Assembly (NCBI RefSeq): GCF_048771995.1
Contig: NC_133032.1
Location: 16,496,501-16,560,500, forward strand
Reading direction: 5' to 3'
From: Taeniopygia guttata
Lineage: Eukaryota; Chordata; Aves; Passeriformes; Estrildidae
Length of the DNA: 64,000 nt
The notes below the pieces were generated by a model. That model searched no databases. It was given only the letters and a program-made list of their open reading frames with translations, and was not told where the DNA came from. Positions 13,201 to 28,200 of this stretch are shown here, piece after piece. The stretch's first letter is position 1; every line of letters starts with the position of its first letter. The position numbers were made by a program, and so were the translations under genes.

Positions 13201-16200
13201 TTTATTCCTAATCCTGTCATGGGCTGTGGACAGTTATCCCTTTATGGATTTACTTGTGCCTAGGGAAGAGGTTATCATGGACAGCCTATCCTGTCTGCTT
13301 TTCATCTTTAGCTCCTCCCAGATCCACTAACAAGGCACTCCCTGACCTGGACTAGTACAGTAAGTTGATGTAGCTTTAGCATTTCAGTTTATCCTTTCTA
13401 CCCTTGTTCACTGTCACTAATCTAATGTGGAAGAATTTGTATGAGCAGCTCTGCCAGAAGAACTGAGAGGGCAGCAATTTCCCAACAGACCAACCAGCAT
13501 ATGGGAGAGATCATTTATTCACATGCTCAGTGTTCACACAGTGCAGACACAAGTGAGGCCAAGATCTCAAGAATTCACTCACTCAATACACTGAAGTCTG
13601 GTAAAATGGAAGTACAGAAAGAATGGAATGGTATGGATGATGAATGATGGAGACTAGGATGATGTGACAATTATGGAGTCAGAGAGTAGGATGAGATGAT
13701 TGTGCCAATTTTGTCTGAAGCTAAGGATACCTCAGAGGAGCTGAGAGCTTCAATGATTAATTAAATACATGAGAATCATAGATTGAATCTTGTTAAAGTT
13801 TTCTTGGTAAATCATAGAATAGTTTGGGTTGGAAAGGACCATAAAGGTCATGAAGTTCCAGCCCCTTGCCATGGGCAGGAACACCTTCCACTAGACCAGG
13901 TTGCTTAAAGCCCCATCCAACCTGGTCTTGATCCGTTCCAGGAATAGGGCATCCACAACTTCTCTAGGCAGGCTGTTCAGTGTCTCACCACATCAGTGCC
14001 CTCCTTTGCACTCACTCCAGCAGATCCATGTCCTTCATATGTTGGAGTCCCAGAGCTGGACACAGCTCTACAAGTGGGGCCTGTAACAGGGCCTCAGAAG
14101 AACAGTAGGGGAGAGCTACTTCCCTTGGCCTGCTGGCCATGATGCTTTTGCTGCAGCCCAGGACATTGTTGGCTTTTGGGGCTGCAAGCACATATTGTCA
14201 GCTCATGTAAGATTCTTGTACTTCTCCCCAGGGCAACTCTCAATCCATTCTTCACCTAGCCTGTGTTTGTGCTTGGGATTGCCCCAGCTTAGGTACAAGA
14301 CCTTGCACTTGGCCTTGTTGAATTTCATGAGGTTCACACAGTCCCACCTCTCAAGCCTGTCAAAGTCTCTCTGGATGGTATCCCTTCTACACAGCATGTC
14401 AGCTGCACCACACAGCTTGGTGTCATCAGCAAACCTGCTGAGGGTGCACTCGATGCCACTGTCCATGCCACTGATAGAGATATTAAGCCCCAACAGTCTC
14501 AATACCAACCCCTAAGGAAAGCCACTCACAGCTGAAGAAACAGAAACTGAGGTACTGAAACTGGATGTTGGCATATCAGTTGAGAAAAATAAGAGATTAT
14601 TTGCAAAAACCCAGTGAGATGCAGTTTTGTGAGGTTTTTTTTCTATAGGCTTTGTTCTATCTCTTCCCTTCCTATTGAGTCAGTGAGCCACTGAGGCAGA
14701 CCCAGCTGAGCAGTTGTGTTGACTATGCCAGTCAGATTGTATCTATTCCTTCATATGACATGTTGGATCTTCCATAGCACTCAATTACATGTTCCAGTTT
14801 TTCCTGACTGATAGCAAAATCCTTCTTTGCATTAGAGATGCAGTATGACCTGGAGCTCCTTTTGCCCAGGACCTCTTTAATGATGCTGGTAACAAATGGC
14901 TGCTCTTTTCCTGAAACATACTAGAAGTCCCAGAATCTGTAAGTAATAGAAATCCTGTACTGCAGGAGAGGTCAGTGGCATGGGGCATCTCTAGACAGAT
15001 GTTCTTCTCCCTTTCAAAAGATTCAGTGGCCCTGTAAACTGCAATGAAGATTGCCTAAGGAGAGCTTCAAGCATTCATTAGCTGTTAGGAGCTGTCATCA
15101 AGTTTGCAGCAAACGAAGTTATAAACAGTTGTTTACACTGTTTCTGGTATCCCTTGGGACTGAATTGAGGCCAGTTTCAGGACTGTGTTTCTGGGTGGAG
15201 AATTGCTTCAAAGACTAGAAGTCCTTGCAGAAGCTGGCACCCAGTGAAGTAGAAGAAGGGAGGTCATTTTAGGAGGGAAAGGAAAGAAGCCTCCAGAGTG
15301 TGGTGAAGCGCTGACACATTGGTGCAGAGGTGTCTGCAAGCATGCTGGCCAGGACTGCCTACATTCAGTCACTCCTAAGCTAGATGCCTGGGTTCAGCTC
15401 TCCTAAGGTTGTCATAAGTACTGCTCTGACTGATATACACAACTTAAAACCTGGCCCTTTGTGTTTCAGCTGTAAAGAATACAAAAATCTGAATTCCTTT
15501 TTCGCTATTATTATGGGACTGAGTAATGTTGCTGTGAGCCGTCTCTCATTAACATGGGAGGTAAGTCTTTGCTAAAATCCTATTCCAGGATTTTATAAGC
15601 TTGATGGGGACTTGTGCTTAGCAAAAACATTAATTGGGCCTTTATTATTGATAAAACTAGATCTACTAATTCAGCTCCTGACCATAAGCCTTAGCTAGGG
15701 CTGACAGTATTTCTTGGTAAGGCAGTATAGTACACCCATGGACGTGCTGAATAATCACAGCAGTTAACAAAGAGTGGCAACAGTGGCTCCTGTTGCTGAG
15801 CTAAACTGCCCAACAGGATGAGCAAGCTAGCCAGCTAACTTCTTAGATCAGCCCATCTTCTGTGTGCCTTCACTTTACTGGTGGTTCGGTGAGATCACTC
15901 CACTGATAATTTGTAAAGACAATAATTCTCTAAAATTCATCCTCTCTTTATACATATTATTTTCTGACCTCCACAGGGACTCTGTTGCCCTGTTAAAATG
16001 TGGGTTTCTCCTAACCAGTTCTGGTTTTCTCTCTGACATGCATTTCCATGCTTACTGGCAGTTTGGTTTTCATTCTCAGCGCTTCCACCTTTTTCTGTGG
16101 CTTTGCTCTTTTGTATGAGTGTATAAAAAGGGTGCAGTGTCCAGCACAGTGTAACCACTGAGAACATACTGGTTATCAAAAGCAGTACAGATTTAAATGT

Positions 16201-19200
16201 GCATGCATTTTGTTCATTAGAAATTCAAAATAATTAGCATGACTGAGGTTATTGATGCAACTGACAGCAAAATTTGAATACTGTTAAAAATGTGCTCTGA
16301 CACAGGACATCAGACTAACATGTCTGAGAGTATACCAGTCCTGTTTTCAAGAGTACGTGTATCATATAAAATCAGTGCTACAGGCAAAGATTTTCAATTT
16401 CTCAAAACAATGACCCTTTATTTGTGGCTACTGAGAGGAGTTGGGAGAGCTGAGATAGTACAGGACTAGAGAAGAAGGAATTGAATGTATATACTACATA
16501 CAGCAATCTGAAATGGGCACCAGGTCTGAGCTGGTAGCGGGGCAGATCATATGTACATGTGGAGAATTAACTTGAGATCATGGAATTGTTATCACACTTT
16601 GGTTCTGTAGAGCAGTTGGTTTAACAAGAGAATTTCTGCAATTTGATTTTTAGTCAGATATATACAGAAAATACTTAAAGACAAACATACCAATACCTGA
16701 TTTTTTTTCTATATTATCATGCATTTACATTAGTTGCATGCAGAAATTAGATATTTGCAGGTGCAAATGTCCAATTATACCACTTACTTCACAAATACCT
16801 AATCTGCATGCATATGCAAACTAGGCACACAGTTGTTGACACACATCATTAAAAATTAGGCCCTTGCTGTGGCACAGTGTAAATAGCTTGCTAGGGTACA
16901 CACTTCAAATGTAGAAAGTATTGCAAAAAATAATTTTTATACTGTAAAGTCTCTATTAATTTTTAATGTTATCCACTGCTACTAGTATTCTGAAAAATTC
17001 AGCAAATACAGAGGAATTTATTACTAAAAATAACTGACATGTTCTGATTGTACATAAAAATTTACAGTGCTCTCTGAAACTAATTTATAACATATCTTAC
17101 AGTCTTTGAAGTAAAGTTATTTAATGTGCGTAACATACTATGCATGAGGGGGAAAGAAAATTTTTAGTAAAGGCCATCTCATCTCAATCATTGCATGATC
17201 ATCTGGCCATTATTCATTTGTGTAGGTATTGTGGACTGAAAAAATATTTATTAATTTGTACCCCAGAAAGTGAGGGAGGACATTTGCTGCTGAGCATGTC
17301 AAGAATTTTACTAATAAATGCATCAGCATGAGCAAAAAAACCTCCTGGAAATGCCCAGGCCTGGATATGAATGTTTGCAAGGGCAGTTCATCATAGGTAT
17401 GAATAATTAAGCCGATCTGCCCCTACGCAAGCTGTGTGTAAATTATATTTTCAGATAGGCTATAATCAGGGATGTCCTGAAAGCATCCACGTGAATTTCC
17501 ATTACATTCTGAATTTAGTGATTGCTATGTGAGCCAAACAAAAATCTGAATCTAAGCATCCCAAAGGACTAAATTCAAGTCGGGGTTTAAATCAGGATCC
17601 AGGTTTCATGGCTGGTCCTGTCTCTATTTTTAATCTGGTTGCTAGGAAACATGTTGTATTTTAGATTAGCACATTGTTAGAAATATCTGGCAAAAAAAGA
17701 GCACTTTCCTGACTTAGGGCGTTGTAGAAGGAACTAGCATTTACAGTAAAATTACCGCACTGATCGGATTTAATTAAGGTTTGCTATTTTTGTTTTTATT
17801 AACAGAAACTCCCAAGCAAGTTCAAGAAGATCTATGCAGAGTTTGAAAGCTTAATGGTGAATAGCAATAGATCCCTTATTCTATGCACAGTCTGAGATAA
17901 TTCAGTTTCTGATTTGAATTCCTTGATTCAGAACATTTTATATGTCCTTGTTTGACTTTAAGAAGTTTATGATCCCATTTTAGAGCTGCTAAAACAAGTA
18001 TGTATGACTAATAAATTATACTCTTAGGAACCTACTCTGAGAGAACTTATGTACCACTCAAAGTTAATCTGGGAACTCAGAAAAGCTTCATCACTTGTTT
18101 TCCAATAGTACATGTGGGAAATTCTATTTTTCAACCTGGATTTTTCCAGGCAATACATTTTAGTGCTATAACATATGCAAAACTGGATCTGCAGCTGTAA
18201 GGAGGGAGGAAGAAATATGTGGTTTGTTTTATGAATAATGTTTTTGTAATCATATCTAACCTAACTATTTGGCATGAAAAAATGTTTGTGTTTAGTGGCT
18301 GCATTCTCATTGTGTAACCAGTCCGGGAGAATGATAAAAGGTGTCTGAATTTGCAGATGCACTTTTAAAGTCATGGGAAAAAATAATGTTTTTAATAAAT
18401 GCCATGACGTCTAAATGAATGCATATAGTGTCTTGATACATATAATAATACATATTAGTAATTATTTGATTTCTCTTTTTTGTAAGGATCCATCAAGAAA
18501 CCATAGGGCCTACAGACTAACTGTAGCTAAATTGGACCCTCCAATAATTCCTTTCATGCCGCTGCTTATAAAAGGTAAGCTTGGATGTTACCAGAATTAT
18601 TAACTTGAAAGCTATTTGTCAAATATCTGAAGGATAAGAGTAACAGCAAGAAAAAGCAAAAATCAATCTCAGTGTGAGGTATGATCTTTTCCCATTATGA
18701 AAAGCACGACACAGAGACAACTGCTTTTGTACATCTGAATATCATACCTCAATTTTATTAGTCTTAGAAATGCTGCAAATTAAAACCTAAATATTTTACT
18801 TTTACAGCTGCTACAGTTTTTGTAGGGGTAGATCATTCTACTGTTTTGTATGGCCATTATTCTGAAATGGGCTTTTATGTGTTTTTTATTTCTATACAGA
18901 TATGACGTTTACTCATGAGGGAAACAAGACATTCACTGACAATCTAGTAAACTTTGAAAAAATGGTATGTATGACATATTTGAAAGGAAACTTAAAAATA
19001 CCTCCCTATTCACCTGTTCAAGAGTGAACTTCTCAACAGTGACTTTCAGGGCTAGAGAGAATGAAGGCAGAACCAAGACCTGGCAAAAATAGCCTGCATT
19101 GTACACAGAGCCTGAGGCCTCTGCATTTCTGGAAAACCTCACAGAGGTGGAGAATAAACTGCCCACTGAGCTTTGCACAGCCAAAATGCTTCCTAGGAGA

Positions 19201-22200
19201 GGGAGTATCAGGGACAGGAAGCAGAGCTGTTAGAGACACTTAACAGTTTGGGACCAACTTGTGATTTTAACTGCTGTTCCTTCAAAGAGGCCTGAACTGC
19301 CTCAGGCTGGGATAGTTCTGCACTGCTCCTTGGAGAATGAAAAAAACATTGAAAAGAACTTGAACAACATATATTTTCTTCTTTCCCTTCACAAATGAAA
19401 AGAGGTCTGTGGCTTGATTGCTTTCCTACTGGAAAGAAAAATCAATGGTAAAAGGCTAGAGTATGCTCAAATTTGATATAAGTCCTGCACCTAAGCTGTT
19501 AAAGTTTCAAACACCATTGTCAAAAACTTCAGACAGGCAACTTTCCATGGCAGAAGTCTCAACTGAAACTGGAGTTTCTCAGCAGAGAGAAGACATTTTC
19601 TTGGTTGCTAAGGTCATGTTCCTCATTAGTGTGGTTAATGACACCTGTACCTGAGAACCTGCATTAGCCAAACCTAGCTATGGCATCTGCATAGGAAAAC
19701 CAAACCTGACTTACTGCTCTGGCAGTCAAATCACAGAATCACTAAGGTTGGAGAAGATCTCCAAGATCCCTGAATCCAACCCCAGCACCACTGGATTCCC
19801 CAGTAAACCTTGTCTCCAAATGCCACATCCACGTGCTTTTTTGAACACTTCCAGTCATGGTGACTCCACCACTTTCCCTGGGCAGCCTATTCCAATGCCT
19901 GACCACCCTTAAAGTGAAGAAACTTTTTCTCACATCCAATCTAAACCTCCCCTGGCACAACTTGAGGACATTTCCTCTCAGCCATTCAGCAGCCATGCTA
20001 GAGCATATTTCCTCTGGCACCTACATGTGCTTGTTCTTAGTAGTACAGTAATCAGAACCACTCCATTCCTCTGGAGTTACATAACTTCAGTTGTTTCCAC
20101 TGCACTGTGGAGGCATTTATCTGACCCTCTGAGCACTGATAACTGCAGAGGGGAAAACAGAAGTACTTTAAGCTCTTTAAAAAACTTCACAGAAAAGTGA
20201 TCATCACTCTGAGTGAATTCTCTTAGATTTTAGTAGCTTCAGGACATCCTCTGTTCTTGAGTGAAAATACCCCTTTACTAAGATGAGACATTTTGTAAGT
20301 AACTAGCAGTGCTAATGCCTGAGTAAGGGCCTGACCTCATTTTGCAGTAATGGCATTCTGTAATTGCATATGCAGACTGTGTTGCCATCTCCTTCCAAAG
20401 GCCTTGAGCCTTTTACCTGCAGAAAAGGACTTCTTTTCTGCATTGCCTGTTGTAGTTAGGTATAGATATAAAAGTAGAGATAGTGAATACTTGGAGGAAC
20501 ACAAAGACTTGACTGGAAAACTTCAAAATTGAATGGATGGCAGCTGCATTGCTATAGCCATGGTTCTGTGGCTAGCTCCAACATCTCCACCTCACTTGGC
20601 TTGTTTACACCTCCTGAACCAGAAGAGCTGGTACATCCACTGGCCTCAGAGCTCCTGCTTCAAGCTCTTTATGCCTCATTTTGTGTGAAAGCCATTACAG
20701 AAGGGAGGAGCTCTCCTGTAAGCACTTCCCGTAGACAGAAGTTCAACACAGGCTTGTCATTTAAGAATAGTTCTGCACCACTCTGTACCACATTTAGGCA
20801 CTCCCAAGGCCAAGAGTGAATTTTATAGCAGCTTAAACTGATCTGTATCTAAGTTGCTGCAGTTCTGCCCTCTTTACCATAGTCTGCTCATTGTCTTACC
20901 TTCAAAAGAATGTCGCCCCTAGAAAAAGAGTTTGCTAGTAGCACCCAAAAGTTTTAAATAATACTTTATGCTGCAAGAATGTAGTACCAGTAATCTAAGT
21001 TTTGATAATTTTCTTTAGGAGAGGAATGTGAGGATCAGATAGTGCATTTTTGATGCTGCATTTTGTTACGGATTCAGTATTATGTCTCATGTTCCTCAAC
21101 TCACCAGAAAGGGAAACATTCTCCTTTTTTAGTATTCTAAGCTTTTCTTCAGTTGATACTCTACCTAAAAGCTCACTCTGCTTTTCCCCCAGGCCTTACT
21201 GCAGGTATATCTTTCGTATCTTTATTGTTCTTCACTAGCTCTTTTGCATGCTTCTGTGGTGCTTTTACTGCCTTTCTCAACCCGTAGCTGTTCAGAGAAA
21301 CCTGTATTCAAATTCCACCCACATAATTCATTCAAATCCTACTGTGGACCTGGCAGTTTTTAGCTTTTTGCATGTGTCATCAGGTCAAGCAAAGAAGAAA
21401 AGCCTACTGTTAAACCTCAGTCACTGCCGCCTACTTGTGTTAAGCTTAAAACTGTCATATCCACACATAATTTCCAGATATTAAACTGTGGAGACAAGAC
21501 CACTCAGCCAGATAACTCTCTGGTAATTTCTCCTTTCTTTTAAATAAGTATAAGCCCAAGGTGTTTTTGCGATGTCACTTTGCCATTTTCAGGAGAAAAG
21601 TAGAAACCAGATTTTCTCACAGGAATCATGTCTTGCCATTTGTTGCTTCTGTTTATTGTGCTGCACAATGTTCTGTCATAAGCAGATGGAGATCCTCAGA
21701 GTATTGCTGGGAGCCACTCTAACTGACGTTTCTGAAACACCTTGGCTCTTTGGAAGGTTGTTTCCTTTTTGTTTGCTGAAGTTTATGAATAAAAATATCT
21801 GGGTAGTTGCCACTGGTGGTGCCATTTGCCCCTGGAGGAGGTGGGTCCCTCCTACTCCCATGTAAGCACAGTGATGAAACTGAGAACAGCCTCTGGCATC
21901 GCGTCTGCATTCTCACCACAGAGCTCTGATCCCGACAGCTGATGTGCTGCTGACAACTTTATTCCTGTAGCTGGCAGCCAAAAGTAGAAGTTTGATCTAG
22001 TGGCATCTCTTCAGCTGAAACAACTTCCTTTTAATCTTTTCTGTTTTGCAATGTTTCTGTTATTATTTATATTAAATGATGCATCTTAAAACATGCAGAA
22101 GTTGTCAAGGCAGTGTCTGAGCCAGGAGCTCCCTGAGTGCCAGAAACAGCAAGGCCTGGTTTCCCAAACATTTGTGTTTCATGGCTGCTTGAGCTCTCCT

Positions 22201-25200
22201 CAGATCTCTCCTCATGGCTGGGGCACGTGTTGTTTCTTCATGGCTGGGGAATTCTGTGTGAATAGGCTTTTGTCATAACATAGGAACTTGCACTACAGCC
22301 TTTTTCCTGAAGGAGACAGGAGGGCACTTACACAATCTTTCTCTTGTCCACAGCCATCTGGTTTAACAGAAAATTGGTAGGAGCTTTCTTGTGTTTGAAA
22401 ACTCTGGGTTCTTTTTCCAAATTGAACAAAATTATCTAGATGAGAAGGGAAAAACAGACAGATGGTGTTTAGCCACATTAGCCTAGTCTTTTTTAGCAAC
22501 TCAAGCTAACAAAGAAAAATACTGAGTTAATTTTTTCCTGCTATGCTTTCCTATATATCGATCTTTTCAGTGGTGGACTGACAGAACAGTGGTATTGGCA
22601 GTAGTAAGGGGACATCGCTCTGCAGAGCATTGCTGAGCTTTATCTGCTGCAGCATTTGTGACTGCCTGCTCTTTCTTCCCCTTCCCCATCCACTGATCCC
22701 CACAGATGCCTTATCTGGAGGAGGCTGTGAGCAGTGGGAGGACCGGGACACCTATCCAGGGAAGAGAGTAATCACGTGTGGCAAAGCCACAGTTATGGGT
22801 AAAGAGGGAGGTTTGTAAACAGACCCATTTGGTTTGTACAAGATGAGAGTAAACAGTCCTGAACATGTCAGAAATAGGTATGCTCTTAGTCTTTGTATTT
22901 GCACTGTGTTTGTGCTCTTTACTCATGCCATTGCACAAAGCCTTAAAATCCAGCCTGGAAAATATTATTTATGCATTTGTCAATAAGGCAAAATTACTAA
23001 ATTACTGGTCTTTGTAGTGTAAGTCTTTAGTAAAAGTCTTTGTCTTCAATAGCAAACAAGACATGGTTTAAGAGAAACATTGGATATCTTTTGCTTACCT
23101 CACTGCAAGGAGCTGAGGGGGAGTAATTGCAAGCTGTTTCCACCATGGTGTTGCTCAGATGTGCATTCTAGTTTGACATATGTGACATGACACCAAACCA
23201 CCTACATCTCTTCTCCCCTGGTGACTGGACAGTACATATTAGTTGTAAATGTGCCTTCAGGAGACTCATCTATGTAATAACTGAAGATGTATTTATTACA
23301 GAGGAGCAAAACTTCTAAAACTTTTTAAATACTGTAGTTTTAGTTTGGAAAGTGGAGAAGATTTTGAGAGCTGCAAGTATGTGAAATATAAAAGATGGCA
23401 GAAGGCAGCAAACACAATTAGTTTGTGATCTAGAATGACCCTCTTCACAGGTGAAGGCAAGCACCCAAATAGCACCAGTAGTAATAGTTCCTGTAAACTC
23501 TGTGTGATTTAGCAGATACAGGACAACCTACAACCTGCAGCACATGGCAATACACACCATTTAAGTGACACTGCTTTTATAGCTATGTATTTATAAATGC
23601 TTTCCTAAAATTAGGTCTTGGCAGGGAAAGAAGAGAGAGGAAAGTGAGGAAAGTACTGAGCATGACTCCCCTTAGGGACCGGCAGTATTTCATACTCTTG
23701 ACCACTTACTGATTTTTTTTCCCAAATCTCAGCTGCCTAACAAGACTGACTGTCAGTACAGAATTTTGTATTCATAGATAAAGGGAAGATGCAATTAATT
23801 GGGAACTTTATGAGTGCCATTTCTCAAATCTTTGTTCAGAGAGCCTGAACAAAGACTACTTTCTGTGGCACCTTCTCCATATGACATTACCCAGCATTAT
23901 GTCAGAAATAACACCTGTAGAGGGTGCAGAAGTCAGGAAAAAGCTCTGAAAGTGCTGGCCTGCCATGGCAGCACAAGATAGTGCCATGGTGCTGACCACT
24001 GATGCTTCTTTTTGTCACGCCTCTTCACCCTTCAGGTGCGAAAAGAGGATTAGAGAATTTGTGCATATTTGTTTTCAGGTTTTGTGGAGATGAACAAAAG
24101 AGAATTCACACTCTTATCCATATGCAAAAAAAGGGACAAACATTCTTTAATTTTTGGAACATAAAGATTATGCAAAAAGTGTGTGACTAAAGCCCTTAGT
24201 AGTTTTCAATAGCATATATGAATATTTATAATATTTAGCAACCTGGGTTTGGAATGGATTAGAAGATAATGTGCTGGCCTGCTGCCACAATTCCAGACTG
24301 TAAAACTTGAAAGGGTATTGTTGTGTATACCCAGCATGCTGGTAGTAGCCATTACTTGTTATATTATGCAGTTGGTTCTATTTCAGAAAGATCCAAATTT
24401 AGGTTTGTATGGGTTTTTGATAGTGGTCTTGCTTAGTATTTAAACGGAGGTTCATCTTTGCAGGCATAGACTAGAGGTAGTCCTCTATTTGAAGAAAAGC
24501 TGTAAGGATCAGGCAATTGAACTTCCATCTGAACTTTTTTTCTGTCCATATTTTTAGTTTTCTTGCATCAAAAGAAGACAGTCTAACTTATCTACAAGAT
24601 TTGAGAAGGGAAATTTCACTTTTGTTTCATAACCTGTTTTTCTGTTCACTTTGTACCTTACAAAAAGGAACTGTTAGGAGCTTAGACATTATGAGACAGT
24701 AGAACAGCACTTGGAAAAAAAGTAATGTGAAAAGAGCTCTTCAAAGATACATAATGCTTCAGAATCTCCCCATTGGCTTATGGTGCCTTAACATCCACTT
24801 CCTAATTGGTTTCTATTTCATCATTGCCAGGATAATTCTGAATGTGCAGATAGAATCACATCATCCTCAGGAAAAGGAAAAGGCAAAGGAGCCCTTTAAA
24901 ATGAAGTCTTTCAGACAACTGAAGGAAGCCAGGCAGTTCAGCCTTTACCCAGAAGTCAGACAAGTCTGTTTCCACTTCCATTTTTCCTTGCCTAGAAGAG
25001 CCCACATAACAGCAAATTTGAAAATAGCAAAAACTTCTTAAAAAACCTTCACTACATGCCCATAATTTTTCTTTCAGTACAGTACTGCATTACAGTACTT
25101 ATTCTGGATGTTCTGCTTTTTTTTTGAGAACAGACTCCTCACAAGAGAAAAAAGATTAAAATTATTCCAAAGAACACTTTTTTTGATAAATCTGTTTTCA

Positions 25201-28200
25201 CATATGAAGCTAAATAATAATAGCTCCAAAGATTATTATGAGATAAGGCTTTAAAACCTAAACACTTACAGGTTTGAAAAATTAGGGTGTGTATTAACAA
25301 TCCATTTAGAAAGCACATCAAGCAAAACTAGCTATCTTCCTAAAAATGAAGTGTTCTTAGCAAAGCTTCCTTCAAAGCTAGACAGTTTTGAAACTTCATT
25401 GTGTTGGCTGGGGCAGTTCAGCTTTATGATCTCTCCTTGAAACAGTTACTGTATATAAGCATCTTTTGAACTGGTATAAATCAAAATAGCAGCATCACGT
25501 AACAGAGCCAAATATGAAGCCATAGAGGTGTGAAACAGTCATGTTTATATGCTTGTGTTTTTTTGACTTACATTCGATTGGGTTAGACTGACACTGTTAC
25601 ATGCAGCGTGTTCTGTCTCAGCCCAGTTACCATGAGTATTTAAGAGGTTCTGTTGAAGTCAGTGGAGTTTATTCACATGCTTAATGCTAAGCACCTGTGA
25701 GAATGTTTGCAAGGTAAGTACCTTAGAGACTCTGCATAGTAATAGTGGCTTGAAGAGGTATGAAAATTACCTTAGAATAAAATTTACTCTTACTTGAATT
25801 ACAAATGTAGATACATATAACTTTAGGAATAACATAAGCAGAGCCATATCCAGATTCCCTAGAGCTTTGGGGAAAGTGTTTTTTAGAAATAACATCTTTT
25901 AGATCAGTTTCATTTGATAATATAAAGTGTAATCCACAAGCATTTAGGACTTAATTTATCAATAGTGTTTCTTATGCTGATCAACCAACTTATTTTTGTA
26001 TGCTTGATAGTACATTAAAATGTCTGAGATTATCCATTGTGTGTGTAAGGAATGTCCTACATTGGTGCTCCCCACTTCTGGAATGACAGATTTCACAAGC
26101 TTATTTCATTTGCAATGTTTTCATTTAAGATTATAATTGTGATTTCATTTAGGATTATAATGAATTTAGAGGAGTATATGCCCCAAGCTTAGTCGTTCAC
26201 TTATAAGCAACATACAATTCTGTTTTGTGAGAATTTATGACTAATTAGCTTGTTAATCTCACATAAAATTTCCATAATGTATGAAGCAGCCTGGTGAGAG
26301 TGCGCTGTGTTAGAAAATGTAGCTTTGTTGGAACACCAACATTGGAGTCTGATGAGGAATCGCATGTCCTTCCTCTGCTTTTTCTTAACCTAAGCAAAAG
26401 AAACTGAAACAAATGTTGTCCTTATAACATGGATTGATTCAAACTATCTACCTAAGTGCTGAAGTTTCAGTTTATCTGACATTATGTAGAACGACTAATT
26501 CTGCCCCATACTGGTGGATGTATTATTTCTGTAGTGCTAATCACAGAAACCAGTTAAAATTCTACAGTCCAGAACTAATGTTTTGCTATATGACTAACCT
26601 TAATTTCTTTTCTTAAAAACTATTGTAAAATAAAATCTCATTTATCACAGCAAGTGTATTGATTGAAACTGAATTGAATGAAATTATGTCTTTTTTGCTG
26701 AAGGGGAAGCACAGCAAGAAGGACTAAAGTGACTTCTGGGGTTTTTTTTGTGAATTGTCAGTAGAAGGGTCCACAAAAAGTGAATCCACTTTTCAGATTG
26801 AGTTGGATACACTTGTGCAAAGTAACACTGTGTAACAGGTCTGTTTATGAAACTTGGCTGCAGGCCACTGTACTGACAGTGGCCTTCTCACCTGGGAGCC
26901 AAGCACTGTGCCAGTGGAATCACCCTTGTGTGCTTATTTACACTGTCATCTTCCAGGAAGACTGCATTTTAAACTCAAGTTTATATAAAAGGTGAAAGCT
27001 CTTTAATTGCTGAATATATTCTAGAAATGGCCTTGCTGTTAGGAGCTGATAGTCTTTAAATTAATATGTATATACTCCATGGTATTCCTTTTACTTTTTA
27101 ATATGGTAAGATGTTATCAAAGAAATGCACATTGAAGGGGCTGATTTTCATTCTTACTTAGGGCCTTTTACAGCATTCAAGCAAGGGAAAGGGTTCTCTG
27201 AGCACATGTAAATTATACTCATGCTTATTTAAAGCCTGTGTAAATGCAAATCACACCCTATACATTAAAGTAGCAGCATTAAAATTATATTTTCATTCAT
27301 ATGACTGCTTTTATTGGCATGTGTCTTCACACTCAGGCACAGTTAGGTGCTTCGTTTGAATGATGATGAAATACAGTGCTTGTTCTCTGATTGCATCCCA
27401 TCTTTTCCTTCCAGCGCATGATTGCCAACACTGTCAGGACAGTGAAATTCTGCCGAAGCCAATCTTTCAGTAAGTGTATTACAACATCTGTACTGTCAGC
27501 ATTATCATCAGTAGCTACAGTAATTACAACTAATTCTGTGTGTACCAGAACTGAAGAGCCTGCTTTGCAGTGATTCTTCCATGTTTGGATCCTGTGATGT
27601 TTCACAGGGCGAAATATCCTTCAGGAAGCTCTAATAAACCCCTTCTCCTCTACCTCTTTTTCCATGCATGTAAAAGAGCTAAATATCTGTGAGGTCTCTA
27701 CCCATCTGTCAGATTAGAGCCAGTTGAAATTAGACACTGGATTCAGAAGTAGTTGAAATAAGTCTAGCAGGCAGCAGAACACAAATACTTGCTTGGATAA
27801 ATGCTGTTTTAATATGAAACCAGTCTGGAGACATGGCCTTTATAAATGACATAACTGCATAAGGCGGTGAATTTAAAACCTGTTTGTCAGTATAATTACT
27901 AGAACTTTCTTGAGGCCAAGTAAGATGACAGAGCTGTACGGTCAAACAGGCTTCTCTGTGGGTCTCATCCCCTCAAGCTGCACAGTCAGTCTCAGTCACA
28001 TGGGCATTTCCTCAGCACTTCATCCATTTTGACTCACAGTACCTTTCCTCTTTCTCAAACAATAGAATAAATAATATAAAACTATATTTTTATAAAATAG
28101 TTTATTTCCATATGAATTAAAGCTTTACTGTAGAAATTTCTGTAGAACTGTAGAAATTAAGAAAGATTTTTTTTTCATCCATAATCCAGATTTTTCTGGC

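Larger units (their letters stand above)
9149..15469 (+). other. RAPGEF4: RAPGEF4 introns with two CR1 copies
   Basis: Introns 9149-9608 and 9788-15469. The second holds CR1 fragments at 10256-10840 and 13811-14530, a (GT)11 run at 12752-12773 and a 16-bp perfect palindrome TGTGGATATATCCACA at 12522-12537. Nothing else recognised. Confidence 0.75.
15561..18899 (+). other. RAPGEF4: RAPGEF4 introns in the catalytic-domain region
   Basis: Introns 15561-17805, 17857-18486 and 18575-18899, separated by the exons listed. AT-rich, no repeat family recognised. Confidence 0.8.
18965..27414 (+). other. RAPGEF4: RAPGEF4 long intron (8.45 kb)
   Basis: Contains a CR1 fragment (19731-20045), a short palindrome (23829-23855) and a 24-bp tandem duplication (26119-26166). 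Small open frames (for example 20529-20819, 21572-21865, 24727-25041) have no recognised similarity and are interpreted as chance. Confidence 0.75.

Noticed and set aside
14203..14508. 101-codon minus-strand frame with FADDTK
   Set aside because: A real protein remnant but not a host gene: reverse-transcriptase segment of a truncated CR1, annotated as the mobile element.
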